From Allobogoriella deserti (GTDB taxonomy: Bacteria; Actinomycetota; Actinomycetes; Actinomycetales; Actinomycetaceae): a stretch of 64,000 nt of DNA. The stretch lies in contig NZ_JBHUEE010000005.1 in assembly GCF_042680605.1 (NCBI RefSeq), positions 263,225 to 327,224 of the forward strand. Reading direction: 5' to 3'. Each line of letters opens with the position of its first letter. Within the stretch, counting starts at the first letter, position 1. The notes beneath the pieces are model-generated. The model saw nothing but the letters and a program-made list of their open reading frames with translations, did no database searches and was not told the origin of the DNA. Below are positions 43,728 through 53,082 of this stretch, piece by piece. The translations under genes were made by a program, and so were the position numbers.

Positions 43728-44915
43728 ATGGCCGTGACGGTGCCCAACGACGACGTCATCGCGTTCCGCCTCCGTGCTCAGCACCTCGATAATCGCCAGG
43801 ACGAGGACGGCCTGCTCGAGGCGACCGGTGCGTGCGGCGTGCAGAACAGCCCACCCGGGTCGGCACGGCTGGCGCTGCATGCCCGCGTGCAGGGGATGAC
43901 GGCAGATCGGCTCGAGAACGCCGTCGGCGACAAGAGCCTGCTGCAGAGCTGGTGCATGCGCGGCGCGCCGTTCTACATCCCGACCACCGACGCACCGGTC
44001 TTCACCACCGGCGTGCTCCCGCCGACGGAGGAGGTGATGCGCCAGTTCATCCTCGGCGCCGGGCCGACCGTGGACAAGGTCGGTCTCACCCTGACCGAGG
44101 CGGTCGACTTGACCGAGGCGGAGATCGGGGAGGTCCTGACCGGGCGACGACTGGCCATCGACGAGCTCGGCGCGGAGCTCGCCCAGCGGATCGCCGGCAG
44201 GCTCCCGTCCGAGCAGCGGACAGTCTGGGAGGAGGAGGGCCCGCACGCCGCCGGTCAACCGATCGGCGAGGCCGTCGTGCACTTCTGCGTGCGCATCCTG
44301 ACGTTGCGAGGAGTGGTGTGTTTCGCGCCGCGCGTGGGGAACAAAGCTCCCTTCGTGCTGGTCGAGGAGTGGCTGGATCAGCCGATCCCGGAGACCGACC
44401 CGCGCACCGCCCGGGCGGAGTTGCTGCGCCGTTACCTGCGGTGTTACGGCCCGTCGACCAGAGCGGACTTCGCCGCGTGGCTGGGCGTGCGCACCCAGGA
44501 CGCGGACCATTGGTGGAGTCTGATCGAGGACGAGGTGACCGAGGTCGAGTTCAGGCGAGCGGCGTGGGTGCTCACCGAGGACCTCGACGCATTGCGCTCG
44601 CCTCCGGCGGTGCGCGGGGTCCGCCTGCTGCCGCCCCGCGACCCCTACACCCAGCTACGGGACCGCGAGACGATCGTGCCGCCGGCGTATCACCGGGAGG
44701 TGTGGAAGAAGGTCGGAGACCCGGGCACGGTCATGATCGATGGCGCGATCGTTGGCATCTGGCGTCCGCGTAAGAACGGCCGCAGGCTGAGCATCACAGT
44801 CGCGACTTTCGAGGCGCTGTCCGATCGAGATCAACAGCGCGTGCAGGCCGAGGTCGAGCAGATCGCGCCGTTGCGCGGTGCCAGCACGGCGGTCACGGAG
44901 TTCGAGACCGCCTAG
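43728..44915 (+). CDS. Winged-helix DNA glycosylase-like protein (AlkZ/YcaQ family, HTH_42)
   Basis: 395 residues. The LLEATGACGVQNSPPGSARL segment corresponds to the region that carries the catalytic QxD/QxQ in AlkZ-type interstrand-crosslink glycosylases; here it reads QNS, so the catalytic residue pattern is unusual. Further HTH_42 features: ARAELLRRYLRCYGPSTRADFAAWLG and a C-terminal GTVMIDGAIVGIWRPRK. Family members unhook crosslinks or protect producers from DNA alkylators. Enzyme activity not certain given the motif. Confidence 0.8.
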   Translation: MAVTVPNDDVIAFRLRAQHLDNRQDEDGLLEATGACGVQNSPPGSARLALHARVQGMTADRLENAVGDKSLLQSWCMRGAPFYIPTTDAPVFTTGVLPPTEEVMRQFILGAGPTVDKVGLTLTEAVDLTEAEIGEVLTGRRLAIDELGAELAQRIAGRLPSEQRTVWEEEGPHAAGQPIGEAVVHFCVRILTLRGVVCFAPRVGNKAPFVLVEEWLDQPIPETDPRTARAELLRRYLRCYGPSTRADFAAWLGVRTQDADHWWSLIEDEVTEVEFRRAAWVLTEDLDALRSPPAVRGVRLLPPRDPYTQLRDRETIVPPAYHREVWKKVGDPGTVMIDGAIVGIWRPRKNGRRLSITVATFEALSDRDQQRVQAEVEQIAPLRGASTAVTEFETA

Positions 44916-45027
44916 CAACGCGGTGCGGGCGTCCGGCCCGGCTGGCAGCCGTGCCCGTGCCCGGCCCGCGCCCGCCGGGACGGCGACCACCCTCGTCCCT
45001 CGTCTGCGATTGCCGGCGCGTCGAACC

Positions 45028-45858
45028 TCACGCCGCCGCGGAGTGCCGCGCCGGCTCGCTGAGCAGTGACTTCATCTTGCCGGCGATCATCTCGGTGGCG
45101 CGCCTCGGGGCGAGGCGGGAGAGCAGGTCGAGCAGCCGGGCGTCGCTGCCGATGGTGACGCGGTAGGTGCCGGTCTCGACGGCCTCGATGATCTGCCGGG
45201 CGGCGAGCGGTGCGGGTGTCATCTTGGGCGTGGCCTTCTCGGCCGGTTGGTCGTGGCCGGCGATGTCGACGCCGGAGTTCGTGGCGATGCCGGTGGCCAC
45301 GGCGCCCGGGAAGACGACGGTCACCCGTACCGGGGTGTCCTTGAGCTCGGCGTAGAGGCCCTCGGTGAAGAGCTTGACGGCCGCCTTGGAGGCCCCGTAG
45401 GCGGACTGGCCCGGGACCGGGGCGAGCGCTCCCATGCTGCTGACGTTGACCAGGGCTGCCTCGGGTCGGGCGAGCAAGTGCGGCAGGAACGCCTTGACGG
45501 GGTTGACCACGCCCCAGAAGTTGACGGCCATGACCTTCTCGATCTGCTCGTGGGTCAGGTCGGCGACGCGCACGAACGGCTGGATGATGCCGGCGACGTT
45601 GAGCAGGGCGTCGACCTGGCCGTGGGCGGCGAGGACGGCGTCGGGCAGTGCGTCGACCGCGGCGCGGTCGGCCAGATCGACGGCGTGGGTCGACAGCCGC
45701 GTACCGGCTGCGGCGAGGCGGGCGGTCTCGGCCAGTCCGGCCTCGCTGACGTCGACGCCGGCGACTCGGGCACCGCGCGCGAGCAACGTGAGCACCACCT
45801 CGCGCCCGATGCCGTTTCCGGCTCCGGTGACGACGAAGACCTTCTGGGGGATCTGCAT
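45028..45858 (-). CDS. Short-chain dehydrogenase/reductase
   Basis: 276 residues from ATG 45858 behind GAGGAG; the longer open frame is untypical. VTGAGNGIGREV, NVAGI, Ser in VNVSSMGALAP and YGASK are the classical SDR motifs; the C-terminal 50 residues (LLDLLSRLAPRRATEM) are an extension typical of membrane-associated, fatty-alcohol or retinol-type SDRs. Convergent with the glycosylase and divergent from the LacI gene. Confidence 0.87.
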   Translation of the reverse strand: MQIPQKVFVVTGAGNGIGREVVLTLLARGARVAGVDVSEAGLAETARLAAAGTRLSTHAVDLADRAAVDALPDAVLAAHGQVDALLNVAGIIQPFVRVADLTHEQIEKVMAVNFWGVVNPVKAFLPHLLARPEAALVNVSSMGALAPVPGQSAYGASKAAVKLFTEGLYAELKDTPVRVTVVFPGAVATGIATNSGVDIAGHDQPAEKATPKMTPAPLAARQIIEAVETGTYRVTIGSDARLLDLLSRLAPRRATEMIAGKMKSLLSEPARHSAAA

Positions 45859-45987
45859 GGTGGGCTCCTCGGCTCGTTTCGTGCTCTCATCGTCCGCCGC
45901 GCTGACCGGGTGGGGCAGGGCCGAAGGTCCTCCCTGATCTGGGCGAAACGTCCGCACGGCGTGCGGAGTTCGATGCGTCCGAGACTC

Positions 45988-46042
45988 TGCTTATGCGTAT
46001 TGACAGCGACGACCAAGGCGTCCATGCTTATGGGCATAAGCA
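45988..46042. promoter_or_regulatory. LacI-type promoter/operator region
   Basis: TGCTTATG-GG-CATAAGCA at 46025-46042 has perfect 8-bp arms; a second copy of the half-site TGCTTATG lies at 45988-45995, 37 bp (centre to centre) upstream. A -35-like TTGACA occurs at 46000-46005, placing the full palindrome over the -10 region, as expected for autorepression by the LacI-family protein starting at 46082. Confidence 0.65.
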
Positions 46043-46081
46043 ATGCAGCTGACGGGTGCTGAGGCCCAGCAAGGAGCAACG

Positions 46082-47155
46082 GTGCAGAGCAAGGACCGGC
46101 ACGGTCCCTCGCGGACACGGCAAGCGGATATCGCGCGTGCCGCCGGCGTGTCCCAGGCGACGGTCTCGATGGTGCTCTCCGGCCGCACGGCGGCACGTAT
46201 CTCGGAGGAGACCCGGCAGCGCATTCTGGCGCTGAGCGGCTCGCTCGGCTACAGCGCCAACCCTGCGGCTCGGCGGCTCGCGGGCGGGAAGAACCGCATC
46301 CTCGGGGTCTTCACCTACGAGCCGACCTTCCCGATCGCCGGGCTGGACCAGTACTACCCGTTCCTGCTGGGCATCGAGGCCGAGGCGGAGCGCCTGCAGC
46401 AGAACCTGCTGCTCTTCACCAGTGCCGGAGGCGGCGTGGGCCGCGCGCGAAGTATCTACGCGGACGGCGTCAATCAGCTCGGCATCGCCGACGGAAGCAT
46501 CCTCCTCGGTCGCGGGGAGGACCGCGACGAGGTCGCCCGCCTCGCCCACGAGGGGTATCCGTTCGTCTACATCGGCCGCCGTGAGATCAGCGGCGCAGAG
46601 ATCTCGTGGGTGACGGCCGACTACGAACGTGCCACCTACGACGTCGTCACTCGTCTTGCGGAGCTGAACCACCGGCGAGCGCTGTACATCGGTGTCAGTC
46701 ATCCTGAAGAGCCGAACCTCGACCGGTTCGCCGGCTGGGAACGGGCCGTCCGCGACCACGGGCTCGAGACCACCGCCGCCCGCCCGGACCCGGACGCTGA
46801 ACTCTCTGGCCTCATCCGCGAGGCGGTCGACGCCGGTGCGACGGCCGTGGTCATCGAAACCCCGGAGGACGGGGCTCGAGTCTTCAGAGCGATCAGGAAG
46901 CTCGGACTCGACGTGCCCGACGACCTGTCCGTCGCCGTCCTGGGAGACATGGCCATCCCGCGCGTGCGCAAGCATTCCTGGTCGGGTTTCGGCATGCCCT
47001 ACGGCGACATCGGGACCGAAGCCGTGCGCGTACTCGTCGAGCTCATCACCGACAAGAGCGCCGGGCCGAAGAACGTCGTCCTGCCCTGCGCGCCCCGTCC
47101 CGGACGCACGATCGCCCAAGCACCCCGCCGGTCGAGAGGCGACCGGCCGACCTGA
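46082..47155 (+). CDS. LacI-family transcriptional regulator
   Basis: 357 residues from GTG 46082, with AAGGAG 6 nt upstream; the frame is open to 46043 but that part overlaps the operator. Helix-turn-helix RQADIARAAGVSQATVSMVL and hinge NPAARRLAGGK; periplasmic-binding-like effector domain follows (ILGVFTYEP ... VAVLGDMAIP). Probably controls itself and the FAD oxidoreductase/Dpp operon just downstream. Confidence 0.9.
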   Translation: MQSKDRHGPSRTRQADIARAAGVSQATVSMVLSGRTAARISEETRQRILALSGSLGYSANPAARRLAGGKNRILGVFTYEPTFPIAGLDQYYPFLLGIEAEAERLQQNLLLFTSAGGGVGRARSIYADGVNQLGIADGSILLGRGEDRDEVARLAHEGYPFVYIGRREISGAEISWVTADYERATYDVVTRLAELNHRRALYIGVSHPEEPNLDRFAGWERAVRDHGLETTAARPDPDAELSGLIREAVDAGATAVVIETPEDGARVFRAIRKLGLDVPDDLSVAVLGDMAIPRVRKHSWSGFGMPYGDIGTEAVRVLVELITDKSAGPKNVVLPCAPRPGRTIAQAPRRSRGDRPT

Positions 47156-47183
47156 CGGTCAGGCACAGCCGCCCAGCACGCCA

Positions 47184-47204
47184 CGGGAAGGAACGTCCTT
47201 CCCG
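47184..47204. terminator. Perfect hairpin between LacI gene and FAD oxidoreductase operon
   Basis: CGGGAAGGA-ACG-TCCTTCCCG: 9-bp stem and 3-nt loop, 29 bp after the LacI stop and 16 bp before GTG 47221. No T run. Could be an attenuating terminator or an operator; its stem half also contains an AAGGA that mimics a ribosome site. Confidence 0.45.
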
Positions 47205-47220
47205 TCTCGGAAGGAGACAC

Positions 47221-48609
47221 GTGAATCCCACAGCAACGCTCCACGTCGACGCGCCCGTCCGGACGAGCGTCGACGTCGCCGTCGTCGGCAGCGGGCCCTC
47301 CGGCCTCTCAGCTGCGATCAGCGCAGCACGGCGCGGCGCCCGGACGCTGGTGATCGAACGGTTCGGCTACGTCGGCGGAAATCTGACGGCAGGGCTGGTC
47401 GGTCCGTGCATGACCTCGTACAGCCTGGACGGCTCCACCCAGCTCATCAAGGGAGTGTTCGAGGAGCTCGTCCTGCGCATGGAGGAGCAGGGGCAGGCCA
47501 TTCACCCGTCCAAGGTCCCGGCCAACAGCCCGTACTGCGGCTACATCACCTATGGCCATGACAAGGTCACCCCGTTCGAACCCGAGGCGGTCAAGCTCAC
47601 CGGCCTGGACATGCTCCGTGAGGCCGGCGTCGAGATCCTGTTCCACACCAGCGTGATCGCCCCGCGGACCGAGGGCGAACGGGTCACCGGGTTGTTCGTG
47701 GCCAGCAAGTCCGGGATCGAGGCGATCGACGCCTCCGTGGTGATCGACTGCTCGGCCGACGCCGACGTGGTCGCCGGCGCCGGTGGCGAGACCGTGTACG
47801 GCCGGAACGAGGACGGCCTCGCACAGCCCATGACCCTCTTCTTCCGGATCGCCGGCGTGGATGACGCGGCTGTCGACAAGTACGTGACCGAGGCGCAGGA
47901 GTTCCGGCCCTTCGCCTCGATCGTCGAGAAGGCCCGTCAGAGCGGGGAGTTCACCATCCCCCGCAAGGGCATCGGTCTGTACAAGACGCTGCGGCCGGGG
48001 GTGTGGCGCATCAACACCACCCGCATCCTCGGGGTGAGCGGTGTCGACGTCGCGGACCTGACCAAGGCGGAGATCGAAGGGCGGGAGCAGGTCCAGCAAC
48101 TCGTGGACTTCCTGCGCCGCCGCATCCCGGGATTCTCGGACGCGACGTTGCTCGACACCGCATCGACCATCGGGGTCCGTGAGACTCGCCGCATCGTCGG
48201 CGACTACACGCTGACTCTCAAGGACCTCGAGACGGGACGGCACTTCGAGGACGTCATCGGCACCTGCGGTTACCCGGTCGACATCCACTCTCCGGTCGAC
48301 GAGGGCGGGCGCCTCGAGGACGACGAGACGGCCAACGTCTACGAGATGCCGTACCGGATGCTCGTCCCGCGCGACCTCGACGGCGTCCTGGTCGCCGGAC
48401 GATGTGTCTCGGCCTCGCACGAGGCGCTGGCCGCCATCCGGGTCATGCCGCCCTCGTTCGCCATGGGCCAGGCTGCAGGAACCGCTGCCGCCCTTGCCGT
48501 GGCAGCCGGCGTCCAGCCGCGCTCGGTGGATGTCGCGACCCTCCAGCACCAGCTGCTCGAGGACGGTGCCTACCTGGGACCAGAGATGGTCCCGGAAACG
48601 GTCGGCTGA
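47221..48609 (+). CDS. FAD-dependent oxidoreductase (FAD_oxidored type)
   Basis: 462 residues from GTG 47221 behind GGAAGGAG. Dinucleotide fold VVGSGPSGLSAAISAARRGA with the GG doublet FGYVGGNLTAGLVGP, as in the FAD-dependent oxidoreductases often found with glycan or hydroxy-acid pathways. C-terminal FAD-contact VAGRCVSASHEALAAIRVM. Cytoplasmic. Transcribed with a Dpp-type importer, so its substrate is probably the imported compound or a derivative. Confidence 0.85.
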   Translation: MNPTATLHVDAPVRTSVDVAVVGSGPSGLSAAISAARRGARTLVIERFGYVGGNLTAGLVGPCMTSYSLDGSTQLIKGVFEELVLRMEEQGQAIHPSKVPANSPYCGYITYGHDKVTPFEPEAVKLTGLDMLREAGVEILFHTSVIAPRTEGERVTGLFVASKSGIEAIDASVVIDCSADADVVAGAGGETVYGRNEDGLAQPMTLFFRIAGVDDAAVDKYVTEAQEFRPFASIVEKARQSGEFTIPRKGIGLYKTLRPGVWRINTTRILGVSGVDVADLTKAEIEGREQVQQLVDFLRRRIPGFSDATLLDTASTIGVRETRRIVGDYTLTLKDLETGRHFEDVIGTCGYPVDIHSPVDEGGRLEDDETANVYEMPYRMLVPRDLDGVLVAGRCVSASHEALAAIRVMPPSFAMGQAAGTAAALAVAAGVQPRSVDVATLQHQLLEDGAYLGPEMVPETVG

Positions 48610-48611
48610 CC

Positions 48612-49538
48612 ATGGGGGCGCTCGTCATCAGGCGGATCGGCCAAGCCGTCCTCGTGCTGTGGGGCGCCCTGACGATCGTGTTCATCGTCGTCAGGTTGGT
48701 TCCGGGGGAGCCGGCTGCCTTGCTGCTCGGGCCGTCGGCCACTGCGGACCAGGTCGCCGCGCTGAACGCCGAGCTCGGTTACGACGATCCGCTCCTGGTC
48801 CAGTACCTGACCTACCTCGCCGATGCGGTCCGGCTGGACTTCGGCGACTCCAACCGCCTGCACATCCCGGCCATGGCAGCGGCCCTCGGACGGCTTCCCG
48901 CGACGATGACGCTGGCCTTCAGCGCCATGATCGTCACCATCGCCGTGGGATTTCCGCTGGGGGTCATGGCGGCACGCCGCCCGAAGAGCGCCGTCGGGCG
49001 AGCCGTCTCGACCCTGTCGCTCGCCTTCCAGGGCATGCCGCAGTTCTGGGTGGGGATCATGCTGGTGATCACCTTCTCGGCGACGCTCGGGCTGCTGCCA
49101 TCCTCAGGATTCACCACCCCGCAGAGCCTGATCATGCCGGCGATCGCCCTGGCGCTGCCGTACATCGGGTGGCTGACCAGATCGGTGCGCAACTCGGTCA
49201 TGGAGGAACTGGACCGTCACTACGTGCGCACCGCCAGGGCGAACGGACTCCCACCGCAGCGCATCTTCTACGGGCATGTCGTGCGGAACACGCTGATCCC
49301 GGTCATCACCGTGATCGGCCTGCTGCTCGGTGTCTTCATCGGCAGTGCGGTGATCGTCGAGCAGGTCTTCGCCTGGCCGGGAGTCGGCCGGCTCATGATC
49401 GAGGCGATCACCTACCGCGACTACTCGGTGGTCCAGGCGGCCGTCCTGGTGATCACGGCGCTGTACGTCGCGATGAACCTCGCGGTCGACCTCCTCTACA
49501 GCTATCTGGACCCGAGGGTCCGCTTCGGGAACGGGTGA
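48612..49538 (+). CDS. Dipeptide/oligopeptide-type ABC permease, DppB
   Basis: 308 residues from ATG 48612, 2 nt after the previous stop. Hallmark N-terminal segment followed by VRLVPGEPAALLLG; EAA loop HYVRTARANGLPPQRIFYGH near residues 206-225. Six membrane segments. Confidence 0.92.
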   Translation: MGALVIRRIGQAVLVLWGALTIVFIVVRLVPGEPAALLLGPSATADQVAALNAELGYDDPLLVQYLTYLADAVRLDFGDSNRLHIPAMAAALGRLPATMTLAFSAMIVTIAVGFPLGVMAARRPKSAVGRAVSTLSLAFQGMPQFWVGIMLVITFSATLGLLPSSGFTTPQSLIMPAIALALPYIGWLTRSVRNSVMEELDRHYVRTARANGLPPQRIFYGHVVRNTLIPVITVIGLLLGVFIGSAVIVEQVFAWPGVGRLMIEAITYRDYSVVQAAVLVITALYVAMNLAVDLLYSYLDPRVRFGNG

Positions 49539-49548
49539 GGAACCAGCC

Positions 49549-50412
49549 ATGGCAACCGTTGCACTTCCCTCCGCGCGACGTCGCACCATCACCTTCTCCG
49601 TCGACGCACGGTTCGTGGCCCGCGCGGTGATCGCGCTCTACGTGCTCGTGGCACTCGTCGGCCCCCTCGTGGTGCCGTACCACGCCGGTGCGACGAGTAC
49701 GACGGACCGGCTCCTGGCACCGGGCTCCACCCTGAGTGACGGATCCATCAGCTGGCTGGGTACCGACCAGGTCGGGCGGTCCATCCTCGCCCAGGTGATC
49801 TCCGGATCACGGATCTCCATGCTCATCGCCGCCACGACCGTCCTGGTCGCCGGTGCTCTCGGCCTCGTCCTCGGCCTCATCGCCGGCTACTTCGGCAAGT
49901 GGGGCGAGGCACTGATCATGCGGCTTGGCGACATTCAGCTGGCCTTTCCCAGCATTCTGCTCGCCATCCTCATCGCGGGCGTCCTCGGCCCGTCGGTCAC
50001 CAATGTCATCGTCACGCTCGCCATCACACGCTGGGTCATCTTCGCCCGAGTCGTGCGGGCCTCGACCCTGGTGGCGAGCAAGAGCGAGGCGGTGGAGGGC
50101 GCCCGGGTCCTGGGGGTGAGCACCTTCTGGATCATCGTGCGCTACATCGTGCCGCGGGTCCTGGGCCCGCTCGCCGTGGCCGCCACGGTGCAGATCGGTC
50201 TGATGATCATCGCGGAGGCCTCGCTCAGCTTCCTCGGCCTCGGCGTCCCGCTGGACCAGGCGTCCTGGGGCTCGGTCATCGCCAACGGCCGTGACTATCT
50301 CTCGTCCGCGTGGTGGATCGCCGCCTTCCCCGGCATCGCGCTGGTGTGCCTCGTCGTGGCCACCGGCATGGCGACCGACAGCAAGCGTGCGGACAAGAAC
50401 CAAGCCATGTGA
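49549..50412 (+). CDS. Dipeptide/oligopeptide-type ABC permease, DppC
   Basis: 287 residues, ATG 49549 with GAGGA upstream. WLGTDQVGRSILAQVISGSR is the DppC signature; EAA loop EAVEGARVLGVSTFWIIVR. Partner of DppB. Confidence 0.92.
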   Translation: MATVALPSARRRTITFSVDARFVARAVIALYVLVALVGPLVVPYHAGATSTTDRLLAPGSTLSDGSISWLGTDQVGRSILAQVISGSRISMLIAATTVLVAGALGLVLGLIAGYFGKWGEALIMRLGDIQLAFPSILLAILIAGVLGPSVTNVIVTLAITRWVIFARVVRASTLVASKSEAVEGARVLGVSTFWIIVRYIVPRVLGPLAVAATVQIGLMIIAEASLSFLGLGVPLDQASWGSVIANGRDYLSSAWWIAAFPGIALVCLVVATGMATDSKRADKNQAM

Positions 50413-50470
50413 GAGGTGCGCCGTCGCATCTCCCACCCCGAACCGAATCACTCGCTCGAAGGAGAGTTGG

Positions 50471-52024
50471 ATGTCCACCCAGACCAGGAACAACACGCTC
50501 ACAAGGCCGTTGGACCGCCGGGCCTTTCTCGGGCTGGCCGGCGCAGGGGCGGGAGCCTTCGTGCTCAGCTCGTGCGGGATGCAGTCCGGCAACGGTGACA
50601 CGGGCGGCGGGGAGACAGCGCCGTTGCGTGCCGCCTTCGACCGGCCGATTCTCGATCTGAACCCGTTCGGCTCGGCCAACGTCGAGCAGGCGACACTGAT
50701 GGCCGCGGCCCTGATCTTCGACTCACTCGTGGTCAGAACCGACGACGGGTTCGAACCGCACCTCGCCACCGAGTGGGATCAGCCCGACGAGAACACCTGG
50801 ATCTTCACGCTCGGGGACGTCTCGTTCCGCGACGGCAGCCCCGTCACCGCCGAGGACGTCAAGGCCTGCATCGAGAACATTGCCGGCGGATCGACGCCCC
50901 AGGCCGCCCTGTGGGGCGCGCTCGACGCCGTCGACGCGACCGACGAGCGCACCGTCACCATCACCACGAGCTCGCCCCTCGGGACCATGCTGTCGAACCT
51001 CTCGCTGGTCTCGATCGTCCCGGCCGACGCCGTCGGTGACGAGAGCTTCTTCGCGACGTCACCGGCGGGCAGCGGCCCGTACGAGGTGGACTCCTTCACC
51101 GCCTCCGACCACCTCCACCTCAATGCGGTCGAGGACTACTGGGCGGGGGCGCCCGAGTCGCCGCGGCTCGAGCTGCCCTACATCCCGGAAAACTCCACAC
51201 GGCTGACGGCGCTGCGCACCGGCGAGGTGGACGTGACCTGGTCCGTCCCGCCGGACCAGATCGCCCAGCTCGACGAGCCCGGACTCGAGATCGTCTCGGC
51301 GCCGAGCTTCATCAACTACTTCAACTGGTTCAACGCCAGCCGAGAACCGTTCGACGACGTCCGCGTCCGCCGAGCGATGTGGATGGCGATCGACGTCGAG
51401 CAGGTGGTCACCGATCTCTTCGGAGAGACGGCGGAGGTGGCCACGGCCCCGATCCCGTCCGCGGTGTTCGGCTACAGCGAGCAGGAGCCGTATCCCTACG
51501 ACCCGGATCAGGCGCGCCAGCTGCTCGCCGAGGCCGGGCACCCGGACGGCTTCTCGACGCACGTCATGTGGGCGCAAGGAGTGGCCCCGCAGATCCGGCC
51601 GCTGGCGGAGTCGTTCGCCTCGTACTGGCAGGAGATCGGCGTGGACGTGGAGCTGCAAGAACTGGAGCAAGCCGAGTGGCTCGACCGGCTCCTCGCGCTG
51701 GACTGGGACATGGACCTGCAGAACGCGGCCAACGCCACCGGCGACGCCGACTACACACTCGGGCGGCTGTACACCACCGAGGCCAACCGGATGGGCTACT
51801 CGAACCCGGATCTCGACGAGATCCTGGGCAACGCGCGCAGCATCACCGACCAGGACCAGCGGGCCGACCTGTACGCCCAGGCCTGCCAGATCATCTGGGA
51901 CGACGCAGTCGGCATCTTCCCGCTGCAGGTGCTGGCCACCTACGGCGTGCGCGAGGGGGTCGAAGGGTTGGAACCCGCACCGAACAACCAGCCGAACTTC
52001 GTCCCGGTGTCTCGGTCGTCATGA
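50471..52024 (+). CDS. Family 5 extracellular solute-binding lipoprotein
   Basis: 517 residues from ATG 50471 behind GAAGGAGAG. Tat-like signal LDRRAFLGLAGAG with lipobox LSSC. Family-5 landmarks: FEPHLATEWDQP, ITTSSPLGTML, and VRVRRAMWMAIDVEQVV. Binds a peptide, oligosaccharide or other mid-size ligand. Stop overlaps the next start. Confidence 0.9.
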   Translation: MSTQTRNNTLTRPLDRRAFLGLAGAGAGAFVLSSCGMQSGNGDTGGGETAPLRAAFDRPILDLNPFGSANVEQATLMAAALIFDSLVVRTDDGFEPHLATEWDQPDENTWIFTLGDVSFRDGSPVTAEDVKACIENIAGGSTPQAALWGALDAVDATDERTVTITTSSPLGTMLSNLSLVSIVPADAVGDESFFATSPAGSGPYEVDSFTASDHLHLNAVEDYWAGAPESPRLELPYIPENSTRLTALRTGEVDVTWSVPPDQIAQLDEPGLEIVSAPSFINYFNWFNASREPFDDVRVRRAMWMAIDVEQVVTDLFGETAEVATAPIPSAVFGYSEQEPYPYDPDQARQLLAEAGHPDGFSTHVMWAQGVAPQIRPLAESFASYWQEIGVDVELQELEQAEWLDRLLALDWDMDLQNAANATGDADYTLGRLYTTEANRMGYSNPDLDEILGNARSITDQDQRADLYAQACQIIWDDAVGIFPLQVLATYGVREGVEGLEPAPNNQPNFVPVSRSS

Positions 52025-53082
52025 GCGCCGCGGCCGTGACATCACCGAAGGAGGGGGCCGTGGGCCAGGAGGAACGAGCCGCGCTCGCGGTGGACCACCT
52101 GTCGGTGGCCTACCGCAGCGGCGAGGAGGTCTTGGGCGCGGTGCGTGAGGTCTCCTTCCACGTCGGCCGCGGCGAGACGGTGGCGCTCGTCGGTGAGTCC
52201 GGCAGCGGCAAGAGCACGATCGGGTTCGCGCTCATGGGCCTGCTGCCCGACGCGGGCGAGGTGACCGACGGCAGCGTCCAGTTCCTCGGGCGGCCGCTCG
52301 AGATCGGCTCGGATGCTGAGCTCGCCACCATCCGGGGCCGGCAGATGTCGATGGTGTTCCAGGACCCGCTGACAGCCCTCAACCCGGTGCTCACCGTGGG
52401 CAGGCAACTGGCCGAGCTGTTCACCGTCCACCAGAAGGCGAGCCGCCGTGAGGCGTGGCGGCGGGCTGTCGACCTGCTGCGCATGGTGAAGATCCCTGAT
52501 CCGGAGCGGCGGGCGAAGCAGTACCCGCAGCAGCTCTCGGGTGGCATGCGCCAACGCGTGGTCATCGCGATGGCACTGGCGCTCGGACCGAGTCTGGTGA
52601 TCGCGGATGAGCCGACGACGGCGCTGGATGTCACCGTCCAGGCCCATGTGATGGCGCTGCTGGAAGACCTGGCGAAGCAGACCGGAGCCGGGACACTGCT
52701 CATCACCCACGATCTGGGCGTGGTCGCCTCCTACGCCAAGCGGGTGTACATCCTCTACGCGGGCCAGGTCATGGAGCGCGGGCCGATCCGGTCCATCTAC
52801 GAACGGCCCGCCCATCCCTACACGGTGGGCCTGCTGGAGTCGGTGCCGCGGGTCACCGGCGAGCAGCAGGACCTGCAGCCGATTCCCGGCAGTCCGCCCA
52901 ACCTCTCCGACGCGGTGACCGGATGCCCGTTCCACCCCCGGTGCCCCTTGGCCACCGAGCGGTGCCGGGCGGAGACACCGGCGATGACCCCGGTGGCCGA
53001 GGGCCGTGCCGCCGCATGCCACTACGCGAAGGAGGTGTTCGCTGGTGACCACGACGACCGACTCCGTGCTCCGCGCGACTGA
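52021..53082 (+). CDS. Dpp/Opp-type ABC ATPase, DppD
   Basis: 353 residues from ATG 52021 (ATGA overlap). Walker A GESGSGKST, signature LSGGMRQRV, Walker B LVIADEPTTALD, and the C-terminal oligopeptide-transport Cys cluster GCPFHPRCPLATERC. Overlaps the next gene by 38 nt. Confidence 0.92.
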   Translation: MSAAAVTSPKEGAVGQEERAALAVDHLSVAYRSGEEVLGAVREVSFHVGRGETVALVGESGSGKSTIGFALMGLLPDAGEVTDGSVQFLGRPLEIGSDAELATIRGRQMSMVFQDPLTALNPVLTVGRQLAELFTVHQKASRREAWRRAVDLLRMVKIPDPERRAKQYPQQLSGGMRQRVVIAMALALGPSLVIADEPTTALDVTVQAHVMALLEDLAKQTGAGTLLITHDLGVVASYAKRVYILYAGQVMERGPIRSIYERPAHPYTVGLLESVPRVTGEQQDLQPIPGSPPNLSDAVTGCPFHPRCPLATERCRAETPAMTPVAEGRAAACHYAKEVFAGDHDDRLRAPRD

